Assembly (NCBI RefSeq): GCF_000230995.2
Contig: NC_019973.1
Coordinates: forward strand, 1,302,001-1,366,000
Reading direction: 5' to 3'
Length of the DNA: 64,000 nucleotides
From: Mesorhizobium australicum WSM2073
GTDB taxonomy: Bacteria; Pseudomonadota; Alphaproteobacteria; Rhizobiales; Rhizobiaceae
In this document: piece by piece, positions 57,019 to 64,000 of the stretch
How the letters are laid out: the number at the start of each line of letters is the position of its first letter
Numbering within the stretch: position 1 is the stretch's first letter
Notes under the pieces: model-generated
Seen by the model: only the letters and a program-made list of their open reading frames with translations
Told to the model about the DNA's origin: nothing
The model's database searches: none
Program-made: the position numbers and the translations under genes

Positions 57019-58059
57019 TCAGGGCAGGCGGTTGGCCTTCTGCAGGGCCTGCTTGGTCTGGTCGTCGCTCAGCCCTTGCAGGAAATCGTCCATCTGCTGA
57101 TCGATGAGGCCGGCGCGGCGGGCGACGATGTACCAGGCGCCGGCGAGCACGAGGTCGGGATCGGTGCCGATGCCTTGCATATAGAGTTTTGCCAGCCGGT
57201 TCTGGGCCGCGACATTGCCGCCTTCGGCGGCCTGCTTCGTCCAGCCGAAGGCCGATTTCAGGTCGCGCGCGCCGCCGCGGCCCTCGATCATCCAGGCGGC
57301 GAGATCGATCTGCGCGGTGTCGTAGTTCTGACGGGCGGCCTGCGCCAGCAGCCGCCGTGCCTGTGCATCGTCGCGCGGCTTGCCCCCGACGCCGTTGGCA
57401 TAGATCTGCGACATGGCGTACTGCGCGTCGGCGAGACCGGTCGCGGCGGCACGCTCATAGTAGGAAACCGCCTTGGCCAGGCCGGCGTTGCCGGGATCCT
57501 GCTGGACCAGCATCTGCGCGAAATTGAACTGCGCCAGCTGGTTGCCGGCCTCGGCGGCAGCCTGCATCAGGGCATAGGCTTCCTTCGCGTCCTTCTTGAC
57601 GTAGCGGCCGTCGAGCAGCATCAACGCATATTGGAACTGCGATTCCGGCACACCCTGCTCGGCGGCAAGCGCGTACCATTTCGCGGCCTCGGCCGCGTTC
57701 AACGGCACGCCCAACCCACGCGACAGGATCTCGGCCACCAGCGTCTGCGCCGCCGGATCGCCATTCTGCGCACGGACCAGCGCCAGATTATAGGCGGTCT
57801 TGTAAAGACCACGCTGGAAGGCACCATAGGCAGCGTCCGCCGGCTTGGCGCCAAAGCGGTCGGGATTGACGCTGTCGGCCGATGGCAACGGCGCGGGTTC
57901 GGATGTGGTGGCGGGCTGCGGCAGCTGCTTTTCGATCGGCTTGTCGGTGTGCACGCCGGTTTCAGGCTTGGGCTGCGGCAAGGGTATGGTTTCGGCGGCG
58001 GCGGCCTGGATCATCACCGCCGCAAGCAGGGCCTGAAGGGAAAGCCTTGCCAGGAACAC
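57019..58059 (-). CDS. SEL1/TPR repeat secreted protein
   Basis: A 346-residue predicted periplasmic protein from a GTG start at 58059, 1 base after the thiE-like stop. A signal peptide ([20 protein letters not shown]) and a Pro-rich segment precede about six SEL1-like repeats (about 95-330), for example [40 protein letters not shown] and [20 protein letters not shown]. These repeats mediate protein contacts. It lies between efp and the thiE-like gene, on the same strand. Confidence 0.87.
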   Translation of the reverse strand: MFLARLSLQALLAAVMIQAAAAETIPLPQPKPETGVHTDKPIEKQLPQPATTSEPAPLPSADSVNPDRFGAKPADAAYGAFQRGLYKTAYNLALVRAQNGDPAAQTLVAEILSRGLGVPLNAAEAAKWYALAAEQGVPESQFQYALMLLDGRYVKKDAKEAYALMQAAAEAGNQLAQFNFAQMLVQQDPGNAGLAKAVSYYERAAATGLADAQYAMSQIYANGVGGKPRDDAQARRLLAQAARQNYDTAQIDLAAWMIEGRGGARDLKSAFGWTKQAAEGGNVAAQNRLAKLYMQGIGTDPDLVLAGAWYIVARRAGLIDQQMDDFLQGLSDDQTKQALQKANRLP

Positions 58060-58060
58060 G

Positions 58061-58708
58061 TCAGTCCTCGAGGCGCGGCGCTGTTTCGTCGAGCAGCGCA
58101 TTGGCCCGGGCGATCGCCGCCTTCGGATCGATGCCGTCGGCGAACACGGCGCTCGACAGCGCGACGAATTCGGCGCCGGTGGCGGCCACGGTTTCGACAG
58201 AGGCAAGATCGGAACCGGCCTCGACGATGCAGGGGATCTGGATCATCTGCGCCCACCATTGCCCCAATGACAGGTTGCGCGGATGCGGCTCGGGCTTGTT
58301 GTCGTAGCCGAACCGGCCGAAGAAGATGTAGTCGGGCCGGGCTTCGCCGAGTTCGAGCGCGTCGTCACGCGTCTTGGCGCCGCCGGCGCCGACCGTCATT
58401 TTCGCCTGGAAATGTTCGATCGTCTCGGCGAGTTCGGCCTTGGAGACCTCGACATGGATGCCGTCGGCCTGGACGCGGCCCGCGATGCGGGTGTCGCCAG
58501 CGATAATGACGGCCACTCCGGCGGCCTGCGCGGCCGGCACGATACGCTCGGCGAAGGCCTGGAAGGAGGCCTCGTCCATGCCGTTCTCGGGCAGGATCAG
58601 CGAGGCGACATCGCCGCCGTCGAATGCGGCCGTGATCCGATCCGCCGACACGCCGGACGGCGCGATCAGCACGATGCGGCAGCGGTTGGGGGGCGTTGCG
58701 TCATTCAT
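58061..58708 (-). CDS. Thiamine-phosphate synthase-like TIM-barrel protein
   Basis: A 215-residue protein with the ThiE/TenI barrel pattern: AAQAAGVAVIIAGDTRIAGR, VQADGIHVEVSK, GEARPDYIFFGRFG and GAEFVALSSAVFADGI. The QLR-x-K motif that binds pyrophosphate in ThiE is absent (SLILPENG occupies the position), and the GAGGAKTRDDA loop differs. It may have lost thiamine-phosphate synthase activity. No other thi gene is nearby. The ATG at 58708 is preferred to an in-frame start 21 codons upstream. Confidence 0.75.
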   Translation of the reverse strand: MNDATPPNRCRIVLIAPSGVSADRITAAFDGGDVASLILPENGMDEASFQAFAERIVPAAQAAGVAVIIAGDTRIAGRVQADGIHVEVSKAELAETIEHFQAKMTVGAGGAKTRDDALELGEARPDYIFFGRFGYDNKPEPHPRNLSLGQWWAQMIQIPCIVEAGSDLASVETVAATGAEFVALSSAVFADGIDPKAAIARANALLDETAPRLED

Positions 58709-58841
58709 GGTTCTTCGATCCCGGGTTTCGCCTATGCCGGGCGAAGATGGTTGGATTGCGGCATAGAGCAAACTGCCCGCTTTGAACAGGCGGGCAGCCG
58801 GGATCGCGATTTTTGATCCGCCGGGCAGCCGGCGCGTCGCC

Positions 58842-59747
58842 TTACCTGATCGGCTCGGGGCTCGCGGCGGCCGGTCTCGGTTTCCGCAATGTCCAGCCGA
58901 GGTTCATGCCGGCGGCCGCGATCAGGATGGCGGCGGCGCCGGCGACCTGGCTGAGGTGCAGCCGGTGGCCGAAGGCGGTGACATCGACCAGGATGGCAAC
59001 GACCGGATAAATGAAGGACAGCGACCCCTGCAGATGCGTCGGCAGCTTCTGGATGGCGCCGTACATGAGGATGTACATCAGGCCGGTGTGGACGATGCCG
59101 AGCGTTGCCAGCATGGCCCAGCTCCATGGATCGCCGGGGAGATGCGCGAGATTGGCGAAGGGCGCCAGCATGGCGACGCCGACGCAGACCTGAATCAGCG
59201 CGATCAGATGCGGCGGCGTGCCCTTGAGCTTCTTGGTGACGATTGCCGCGACGGCCCAGAAAAAGGCGGCGGCCAGGGCCATCAGGATGCCGGCGAAATA
59301 GTTCGTGCCGACATCAGCGGCATCGGGAGCAGCGGCGACGATCAGCAGCATGCCGGCGAAGGCGATTGCCAGCCATGTCAGCTTGGTCAATGTCAGCCGC
59401 TCGGCGAACAAGAGCGCGCCGAAGCCGACCAGCATGAAAGGCTGCGTGTTGTAGACGGCAGTGGCGATCGAGATCGACGCGCGGGAGAAGGCGCTGAACA
59501 AGAGCAGCCAGTTGACGACGATCGCCGCACCCCCTAGCGCGGCAAGGCCGATGACGCGCAACGACAGCCTGTTGCGCAGCAATCCAAGCGAAGCGCAGAT
59601 GAAGAGCAGCGTCAGCGCGCCGAACGCGCAGCGCCAGAACACGACATCCATGATCGGCTGACCGGACATGATGACGAACCAGCCGATCGTTCCCAGGATC
59701 GCCATTGCGGCCGACATTTCGACCGTGCCTCGTACCGTATCGTTCAT
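58842..59747 (-). CDS. EamA/DMT family transporter
   Basis: A 301-residue inner-membrane exporter of the drug/metabolite superfamily with ten predicted helices in two EamA halves (GTVEMSAAMAILGTIGWFVI at the start; GILMALAAAFFWAVAAIVTK beginning the second). LFAERLTLTKLTWLAIAFAG is typical. It diverges from an Lrp-type regulator over 132 bases, a common arrangement for amino-acid exporters, so amino acids are the likely cargo. Confidence 0.9.
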   Translation of the reverse strand: MNDTVRGTVEMSAAMAILGTIGWFVIMSGQPIMDVVFWRCAFGALTLLFICASLGLLRNRLSLRVIGLAALGGAAIVVNWLLLFSAFSRASISIATAVYNTQPFMLVGFGALLFAERLTLTKLTWLAIAFAGMLLIVAAAPDAADVGTNYFAGILMALAAAFFWAVAAIVTKKLKGTPPHLIALIQVCVGVAMLAPFANLAHLPGDPWSWAMLATLGIVHTGLMYILMYGAIQKLPTHLQGSLSFIYPVVAILVDVTAFGHRLHLSQVAGAAAILIAAAGMNLGWTLRKPRPAAASPEPIR

Positions 59748-59832
59748 AATAAGCCTCTGAACCCGTTGAGGCGGCATAATCTCATGTGAGGTCTGGGCTA
59801 TCCATCTCCTAGGAAAGGCAATATAATGATAG

Positions 59833-59851
59833 TGCCTAATTAAATTAGGCA
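59833..59851. promoter_or_regulatory. Perfect palindrome in the EamA/Lrp divergent gap
   Basis: TGCCTAATT and AATTAGGCA are perfect 9-base arms around a single A. The site lies 28 bases before the Lrp start and 85 bases from the EamA start. Lrp-family binding and control of both genes are inferred from symmetry and place. Confidence 0.7.
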
Positions 59852-59879
59852 TCCGCTCGAAATCAACGAGAAATAGAAA

Positions 59880-60332
59880 ATGCTGGATGATTTAGACCGA
59901 AATCTGCTGGAAATCCTGGTCAGGGATGCGCGAACCTCGCTGAAGGATCTGGCGGCCCAGGTCGGGCTATCGTCGCCGAGCGTTTCGGAGCGGCTGCGGC
60001 GCCTCGAGGAGCGCGGCGTCATCCGGGCGTTCACCGTCGAGATCGATCCGCTGGCGCTCGGCTATACGCTGCAGGCGATCGTGCGGATCAAGCCTCTGCC
60101 GGGCAAGCTGCACATCGTTCAGAAATTGATCGAGGAGATTGAGGCGTTTGGCGAATGCGACAAGGTGACCGGCGACGACTGCTTCGTCGCCCGGCTGTTC
60201 GTGCGCTCGATCGGCGACCTCGACGGCATTCTCGATCGCATCGCCGACAAGGCCGAGACCAGCACCGCCATTATCAAGGCACAGCCGATCCGGCGGCGAC
60301 CGCCGCCACTGGGGTTGCCGGCGGCCTCGTAG
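59880..60332 (+). CDS. Lrp/AsnC family transcriptional regulator
   Basis: A 150-residue Lrp/AsnC regulator: N-terminal helix-turn-helix (MLDDLDRNLLEILVRDARTS, LKDLAAQVGLSSPSVSERLR) and a C-terminal RAM effector domain (VRIKPLPGKLHIVQKLIEEI, CDKVTGDDCFVARLFVRSIG). It is divergent from the EamA exporter with a perfect palindrome in between. Amino acid response is typical of the family. Confidence 0.94.
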   Translation: MLDDLDRNLLEILVRDARTSLKDLAAQVGLSSPSVSERLRRLEERGVIRAFTVEIDPLALGYTLQAIVRIKPLPGKLHIVQKLIEEIEAFGECDKVTGDDCFVARLFVRSIGDLDGILDRIADKAETSTAIIKAQPIRRRPPPLGLPAAS

Positions 60333-60423
60333 GCTTGACACGGCATGGCAGTGGTGGAAAGGCGCGGCCAGTCCACCATCTGTCAGTCTTCCGCCGGATG
60401 ACCGTCCGAGGAGCCAAAAAAAG

Positions 60424-61152
60424 ATGGCGCAGAACATTTATGATCAACCCGATTTCTTTGCGGGCTACAGCCAGCTTGGCCGCTCCGTCGAAGGCCTGGA
60501 TGGTGCCGCCGAGTGGCCGGCGTTGCGCGCGATGCTGCCCGATGTCGGTGGCCTGAGGGTCGTCGACCTCGGCTGCGGCTTTGGCTGGTTCTGCCGCTGG
60601 GCACATGAAAATGGAGCGAGGGAAGTCCTTGGGCTGGACCTGTCGGAGAAGATGCTGGCCCGTGCGAGAGCGGCCGGCCCGGACACCGGCATCACCTACG
60701 AGAGAGCCGACCTCGACCAGCTCAGCCTGCCGCAAGGCGGCTTCGACCTCGCCTACAGTTCGCTCGCCTTGCATTACGTCGAAGACATTGAGCGCCTGTT
60801 CGGGGCCGTGCACGAAGCCCTGTCGCCCGGCGGGCATTTCGTCTTCTCGACCGAGCATCCGATCTACATGGCGCCGACCAATCCGGGCTGGTCGATCGAT
60901 GGGGAGGGGAAAAGGACCTGGCCTGTCGACCAGTATCTGGTGGAAGGGCCGCGCAAGACCAACTGGCTGGCCAAGGGGGTGGTGAAACATCACCGCACCA
61001 TCGGCACCACGCTCAACGCCCTGATCCGCGCGGGTTTCACGATCGAGCATGTCGAGGAATTCAGTCCGACGGACGCGCAGATCGCGGCCAGACCGGACCT
61101 GGCGGAAGAACTCGAGCGACCGATGTTCCTGCTGGTTTCGGCGTGCCGATAG
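60424..61152 (+). CDS. Class I SAM-dependent methyltransferase
   Basis: A 242-residue methyltransferase. Motif I is VVDLGCGFGWFCRWA (about 46), with LGLDLSEKMLARARAAG, FDLAYSSLALHYVEDIE and LSPGGHFVFSTEHPIYMAPT following, as in UbiE-like or MerR-associated enzymes. The opening MAQNIYDQPDFFAGYSQLGR is characteristic of a widespread uncharacterised subgroup. The substrate is unknown. No obvious operon partner. Confidence 0.9.
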   Translation: MAQNIYDQPDFFAGYSQLGRSVEGLDGAAEWPALRAMLPDVGGLRVVDLGCGFGWFCRWAHENGAREVLGLDLSEKMLARARAAGPDTGITYERADLDQLSLPQGGFDLAYSSLALHYVEDIERLFGAVHEALSPGGHFVFSTEHPIYMAPTNPGWSIDGEGKRTWPVDQYLVEGPRKTNWLAKGVVKHHRTIGTTLNALIRAGFTIEHVEEFSPTDAQIAARPDLAEELERPMFLLVSACR

Positions 61153-61257
61153 AATAGGGGCATGGCGAGGCGCGCGGGTTGCTTTTGCTGTCGCTCGACT
61201 CAAGATTGTGGGCTATTCAGGCGTCGACGCGCTTTCCCTCCAGATCAGTTCCTCCTC

Positions 61258-62028
61258 ATGTCAGGCCTGCTTCTCGATCCGTGGTTCTACGCGGCCGCCA
61301 TTCCGGCGGTCATCCTGGTCGGCCTGTCCAAGGGCGGCTTCGGCGGCGCGGTTGGTTTCGTCGGCGTGCCGCTGATGGCGCTGACCATGCCGCCGGTTCA
61401 AGCGGCCGCCATCCTGCTGCCCATCCTGTGCCTGATGGACATCGTCTCGGTGTGGACATGGTGGGGCGTGTACGACCGCAAGATGCTGGTCGACATGATG
61501 CCGGGCGCCATCGTGGGCATCGGGCTTGGCTGGCTGACGGCGGCACTGGTCACCGAGGAAGCGGTGCGGCTCATCGTCGGCGCCGTTGCCATTATCTTCG
61601 TGCTGCGCTGGCTTTACCTGCAATTTCGTCATGGTTCCGACCATGCGGCCGCACCTAATCGCGTGGCCGCGGCCATATGGGGCACGGTCGCAGGCTTCAC
61701 CAGCTTCGTCGCCCATGTCGGCGGCCCGCCCTTCCAGGTCTATGCCTTGCCGATCCGGCTCGACCCCAAGGTGTTGTCGGGCACGGCAGCGATCTTCTTC
61801 GCCGCCACCAACGCGCTGAAACTCATCCCCTATTTCGCGCTCGGCCAGTTCGACACCGCCAATCTGACGGCGTCCGCCGTGCTGATGCCGCTGGCGCCAC
61901 TGTCGACCATCGCCGGTGCCTGGCTGGTGCGGCGGATGCGGCCAGAAATTTTTTATCCCTTCACCTATGCGACCGTGGCGGTCGTGGCAGTGAAGCTTCT
62001 GTGGGACGGGATCGCCGGCATCATGTAG
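61258..62028 (+). CDS. TauE/SafE (TSUP) family sulfite exporter
   Basis: A 256-residue membrane protein with about eight helices. GLSKGGFGGAVGFVGVPLMA (about 23) and TSFVAHVGGPPFQVYALPIR (about 145) are the repeated TSUP motifs. Members move sulfite, sulfoacetate or related organosulfonates; no substrate is indicated here. The ATG at 61258 is chosen as it begins the first helix; the open frame further upstream is unlike a membrane protein. Confidence 0.92.
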   Translation: MSGLLLDPWFYAAAIPAVILVGLSKGGFGGAVGFVGVPLMALTMPPVQAAAILLPILCLMDIVSVWTWWGVYDRKMLVDMMPGAIVGIGLGWLTAALVTEEAVRLIVGAVAIIFVLRWLYLQFRHGSDHAAAPNRVAAAIWGTVAGFTSFVAHVGGPPFQVYALPIRLDPKVLSGTAAIFFAATNALKLIPYFALGQFDTANLTASAVLMPLAPLSTIAGAWLVRRMRPEIFYPFTYATVAVVAVKLLWDGIAGIM

Positions 62029-62041
62029 CGCTCCAGCCGCG

Positions 62042-62593
62042 TCAGGCGGCGCTGGGCACCATGCGTCTTGGCCGGCTGAGCGCCATTGTGGCACCGGCGG
62101 CAAGGACCACCACCATGCCGGCGAGAATCCCGACGTCGTGCTGGGTAGGCTTCAGAACCATGTCGGTGATGATGATGAGCATGACCGCATAGTCGAAGCG
62201 CGCCGCCCGCAGGATGCGCTGTCCATAGCCAAGTGCCGCAGGCGTCACGCCATCCCTGGCGATCATCGCGCCCATGCGGTCGGCGGTCGGCTTGAAGACG
62301 AACATGCCAATGCAAAAGGTCGTGGCGTAGCCGGCAAGCCCGATCAGGACCCAGAGATCGGAGAAGCCGACCCAGAACGAGCACATGATCAATCCGAAGA
62401 CCAATGTCAGCATCGACATCGGAGCGAAGAAGCGGTTGCCCAGTTCGCCAGTGGCGCGCATCGCCTGCAGCGTTCCCTGGATGTTGCCGGCGCGATCCGC
62501 CAGCGTCGCCAGCACCATCAGAGTGAAGCCGCCGCCGACCCAAAGCATCGCCGAAAGGATGTGCAGCAATTTGATGATGGAATACCAATCCAT
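62042..62593 (-). CDS. DUF2269 family membrane protein
   Basis: A 183-residue membrane protein with four main hydrophobic segments (IIKLLHILSAMLWVGGGFTL, MLTLVFGLIMCSFWVGFSDL, IGLAGYATTFCIGMFVFKPT, VMLIIITDMVLKPTQ). The His in LLHILSA and the layout match DUF2269/CopD-like small integral proteins. Function unknown. It is convergent with TauE/SafE (13-base gap). The ATG at 62593 is the start of the conserved part. Confidence 0.85.
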   Translation of the reverse strand: MDWYSIIKLLHILSAMLWVGGGFTLMVLATLADRAGNIQGTLQAMRATGELGNRFFAPMSMLTLVFGLIMCSFWVGFSDLWVLIGLAGYATTFCIGMFVFKPTADRMGAMIARDGVTPAALGYGQRILRAARFDYAVMLIIITDMVLKPTQHDVGILAGMVVVLAAGATMALSRPRRMVPSAA

Positions 62594-62919
62594 GGCTTTT
62601 CCCCGATGTCCAATGGTTGCTGGCGAGGCCGCGCCATTGCCCGCCCGCCGCTTCGATGCCGCAGCGTTTAGCGCCGCGGCTGTTTCAGGACGATGTCGTG
62701 GAAAAACCGGCTGTGTTTCAGGCTGTCGGCTAACGAAAGGAGAGACTAATATGATGAACCCACCGCCCGGTTTTCTGCTATCGTCGGCAGCGTCGGGGAG
62801 CGACATCGTCCGGAAACACTGCCGATGCTAGTGCCGACGCCGGAAGTCCGGCGGCGACAGCGCTCGCCTGACGATCAACCCATTCCCAGCTTGGGAAAAA
62901 GGCAATTCGGGGGACTAAT
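62594..62919. other. Gene-poor divergent region
   Basis: This 326-base gap separates the DUF2269 gene from the heme-copper-oxidase-like gene. It contains one possible short open frame at 62751-62831 (listed separately). I see no tRNA, strong hairpin terminator or recognisable operator. Confidence 0.4.
62751..62831 (+). CDS. Possible 26-residue small protein
   Basis: An ATG-ATG start is preceded by AAAGGAGAG with 7-base spacing, which is a better ribosome site than many real genes here. The frame encodes 26 residues (MMNPPPGFLLSSAASG then SDIVRKHCRC). There is no membrane helix or known motif. It could be a small protein or leader peptide, or chance. Confidence 0.3.
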   Translation: MMNPPPGFLLSSAASGSDIVRKHCRC

Positions 62920-63312
62920 ATGCAAGGGGTAGCACGGAATTTCTTCACGCTGGCGATCATCTACGCGTTGTGCGGCATGGCGCTCGGCATCCACATGGCG
63001 ATCAGCGAAGACCACGGCCAGATGCCGACCCACGCCCACACGATGGTGGCCGGTTGGTTGATGTCGGCGGTTTTCGCGTTCTTTTACCACCTGTTTCCGG
63101 CTGCCGGGCAAAAGACGCTGGCCCTTGTCCATTTCTGGCTGACGGCAATCAGCGGCATCGGGCTGATGATCGGCCTTTATATACTGCTTGCCGGAAATCC
63201 GGGGATCGAGCCGTTGCTGGGGATATCTTCGATCGGCTTCTACGCAGGCATGCTGCTGTTTGCCTTCATCGCCTTGCCGGTGGTGTGGAAAAAAAGCCTG
63301 AGTGAAGGCTGA
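62920..63312 (+). CDS. Small heme-copper oxidase subunit I-like membrane protein
   Basis: A 130-residue protein with four hydrophobic segments (about 8-28, 42-62, 68-90 and 98-122). Histidines are placed as in helices of heme-copper/NO reductase subunit I: GIHMAISEDHGQMPTHAHTM, VAGWLMSAVFAFFYHLFPAA, LALVHFWLTAISGIGLMIGL. It is about a quarter of the size of a full subunit and lacks the copper-binding helices, so catalysis like a terminal oxidase is not expected; heme binding is possible. Monocistronic by position. Confidence 0.75.
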   Translation: MQGVARNFFTLAIIYALCGMALGIHMAISEDHGQMPTHAHTMVAGWLMSAVFAFFYHLFPAAGQKTLALVHFWLTAISGIGLMIGLYILLAGNPGIEPLLGISSIGFYAGMLLFAFIALPVVWKKSLSEG

Positions 63313-63420
63313 AACCCAGCCGGTGCGGCTGTGTTGTTACGGCACAGGAGCACGGTGTTGGGTAAAAAAACATCAGAGCCGTTAAGGGTTCATTAAGCTT
63401 TACAGGCGTTTACTATGTCC
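63313..63420 (+). other. Intergenic stretch before the candidate small RNA
   Basis: A weak hairpin (CAGCC 63317-63321 region with GGCTG) follows the stop codon and may end the upstream transcript. The rest is AT-richer DNA containing a CtrA-type box at 63382-63396. No open frame is supported. Confidence 0.4.
63382..63396. promoter_or_regulatory. CtrA-type box upstream of the candidate small RNA
   Basis: TTAA-GGGTTCA-TTAA matches the full CtrA consensus TTAA-N7-TTAA. It lies 24 bases before the first hairpin of the predicted small RNA, and TACTAT at 63411-63416 is a possible -10. CtrA control is inferred. Confidence 0.6.
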
Positions 63421-63518
63421 ATCCAGTGATCTGGATTCTTACCGAGTGGTTGGAGCCACTTTGTTTGACGCCTCCCTGTTAAACTCCTGAGAGCCGCCTT
63501 ATCCGCGGCTCTTTTTTT
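63421..63518 (+). ncRNA. Candidate trans-acting small RNA with three hairpins
   Basis: Three perfect stem-loops follow one another: ATCCAG-TGAT-CTGGAT (63421-63436), AGTGG-TTGGAG-CCACT (63445-63460) and AGAGCCGC (63490-63497) with GCGGCTCT (63505-63512), the last followed by seven T residues as an intrinsic terminator. An unpaired stretch between stems 2 and 3 contains GCCTCCCTG, which could pair with Shine-Dalgarno sequences, and loop 2 exposes TTGGAG. The architecture is that of rhizobial Hfq-type small RNAs. No open reading frame ends at this terminator. The 5' end is an estimate. Family unknown to me. Confidence 0.7.
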
Positions 63519-63556
63519 GTCCGCACCCAGGCGGCATTCCGCACGGCCGAACGCCG

Positions 63557-63571
63557 TTAACCTTCTGTTAA
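63557..63571. promoter_or_regulatory. CtrA-type box upstream of rcdA
   Basis: TTAA-CCTTCTG-TTAA matches CtrA consensus TTAA-N7-TTAA and lies 115 bases before the rcdA start. In Caulobacter rcdA belongs to the CtrA regulon, so the site fits known biology. Binding is inferred. Confidence 0.65.
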
Positions 63572-63685
63572 ACATGTGCTTGCCTTCACCCCGGACGAAG
63601 CGCATTTTCAAGCTTCAGTTTTATAGGGTCACGGGTGTATCGGCAGAGAGCCGAATCGGCCGGTCGCAAGTGCAGGGGCGTATCA

Positions 63686-64000
63686 ATGAACGAGCCTTCG
63701 AAGGGCATTGCGAAAACCGTCAAGCTGGCGGAACGCCGGGTGTTTTCGCACTCCTTCAAACCGCTTTACCAGGAAGGCATGGGCCTAGTCGAACAGGCGG
63801 CGGAATATCTCGACGGCAAAGGCCGGGCAGAGGCCAAGAAACTGTCGCGGCTGGCGGCCACGCTCTACGCGGCCGAATCGATGCGGCTGACCACCAGGCT
63901 GATGCAGGTTGCCTCGTGGCTGCTTTTGCAGCGTGCGGCGAATTCCGGCGAGATGACGCGCGATCAGGTCGCTTCGGAAAAATCCAAGGTGCGTCTCGAC
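63686..64000 (+). CDS. rcdA: RcdA/DUF1465 protease adaptor, N-terminal part
   Basis: The first 105 codons of a DUF1465 protein, cut by the window end. The helical sequence (VFSHSFKPLYQEGMGLVEQA, AEYLDGKGRAEAKKLSRLAA, TLYAAESMRLTTRLMQVASW) matches RcdA, the adaptor that in Caulobacter helps ClpXP degrade the cell-cycle regulator CtrA. The ATG at 63686 follows GGGG 11 bases upstream. A CtrA-type box lies upstream, suggesting feedback. The rest of the gene is outside the window. Confidence 0.88.
   Translation, partial: MNEPSKGIAKTVKLAERRVFSHSFKPLYQEGMGLVEQAAEYLDGKGRAEAKKLSRLAATLYAAESMRLTTRLMQVASWLLLQRAANSGEMTRDQVASEKSKVRLD

Overview
The window is high-GC chromosomal DNA from an alphaproteobacterium of the Rhizobiales, most like Mesorhizobium or a close Phyllobacteriaceae relative. 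This is inferred from gene orders such as obgE-proB-proA-nadD / rsfS-rlmH-envC-ctpA-yibQ-rppH and 6S RNA-ygfA-ymdB, from family choices (GapR, RcdA/DUF1465, DUF6867 beside liv genes, cysteine-less L31), from short palindromic repeats of the kind found in rhizobia, and from CtrA-type boxes. I see no phage, transposase, plasmid backbone, CRISPR array, rRNA or tRNA. The DNA is densely packed core and metabolic genes.

Region by region: 1-11.6 kb holds the end of obgE, proline biosynthesis (proBA), NAD synthesis (nadD), an MFS and MscS pair lying between nadD and rsfS, ribosome factors (rsfS, rlmH), an envelope set (EnvC-like, CtpA-like, YibQ-like) and rppH. 11.7-18.2 kb holds alanine racemase and DadA flanking two Rnk-like genes, then a minus-strand pair of predicted lipoproteins resembling phospholipase A2 and phospholipase D. 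18.3-25.5 kb holds a LysR/mmsA divergon, a small secreted protein, and a GntR-controlled trans-4-hydroxyproline degradation operon (deaminase, FAD dehydrogenase, epimerase). 25.8-32.2 kb is a complete branched-chain amino acid ABC transporter (livHMGF, DUF6867, binding protein) whose LivG carries an unusual C-terminal helix-hairpin-helix extension. Pyruvate carboxylase and GapR follow.

37-44.7 kb holds msrB, a MoxR/GNAT/VWA(CoxE) set, 6S RNA with ygfA and ymdB, terC, and an ArsR-controlled SRPBCC/VOC cluster. 44.9-52.1 kb holds YebC, a SelW-like protein, a TetR/DUF1772 divergon, rpmE, an ABC exporter, an M32 carboxypeptidase and small membrane or secreted proteins. 52.4-59.8 kb is a run of minus-strand genes: a MotB/OmpA-like plus MotA/TolQ-like stator pair, hemolysin III, inositol monophosphatase, efp, a SEL1-repeat protein, a ThiE-like protein and an EamA exporter diverging from an Lrp regulator. 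60.4-64 kb holds a methyltransferase, TauE/SafE, DUF2269, a small heme-copper-oxidase-like membrane protein, a strongly structured candidate small RNA with its own CtrA-type box, and the start of rcdA behind a second CtrA-type box.

The most interesting unexplained signals are the candidate CtrA-controlled small RNA upstream of rcdA, the phospholipase-like lipoprotein pair, the LivG fusion, and a palindromic repeat that now encodes the N-terminus of the hydroxyproline dehydrogenase. All family names come from reading the protein sequences; no database search was run.
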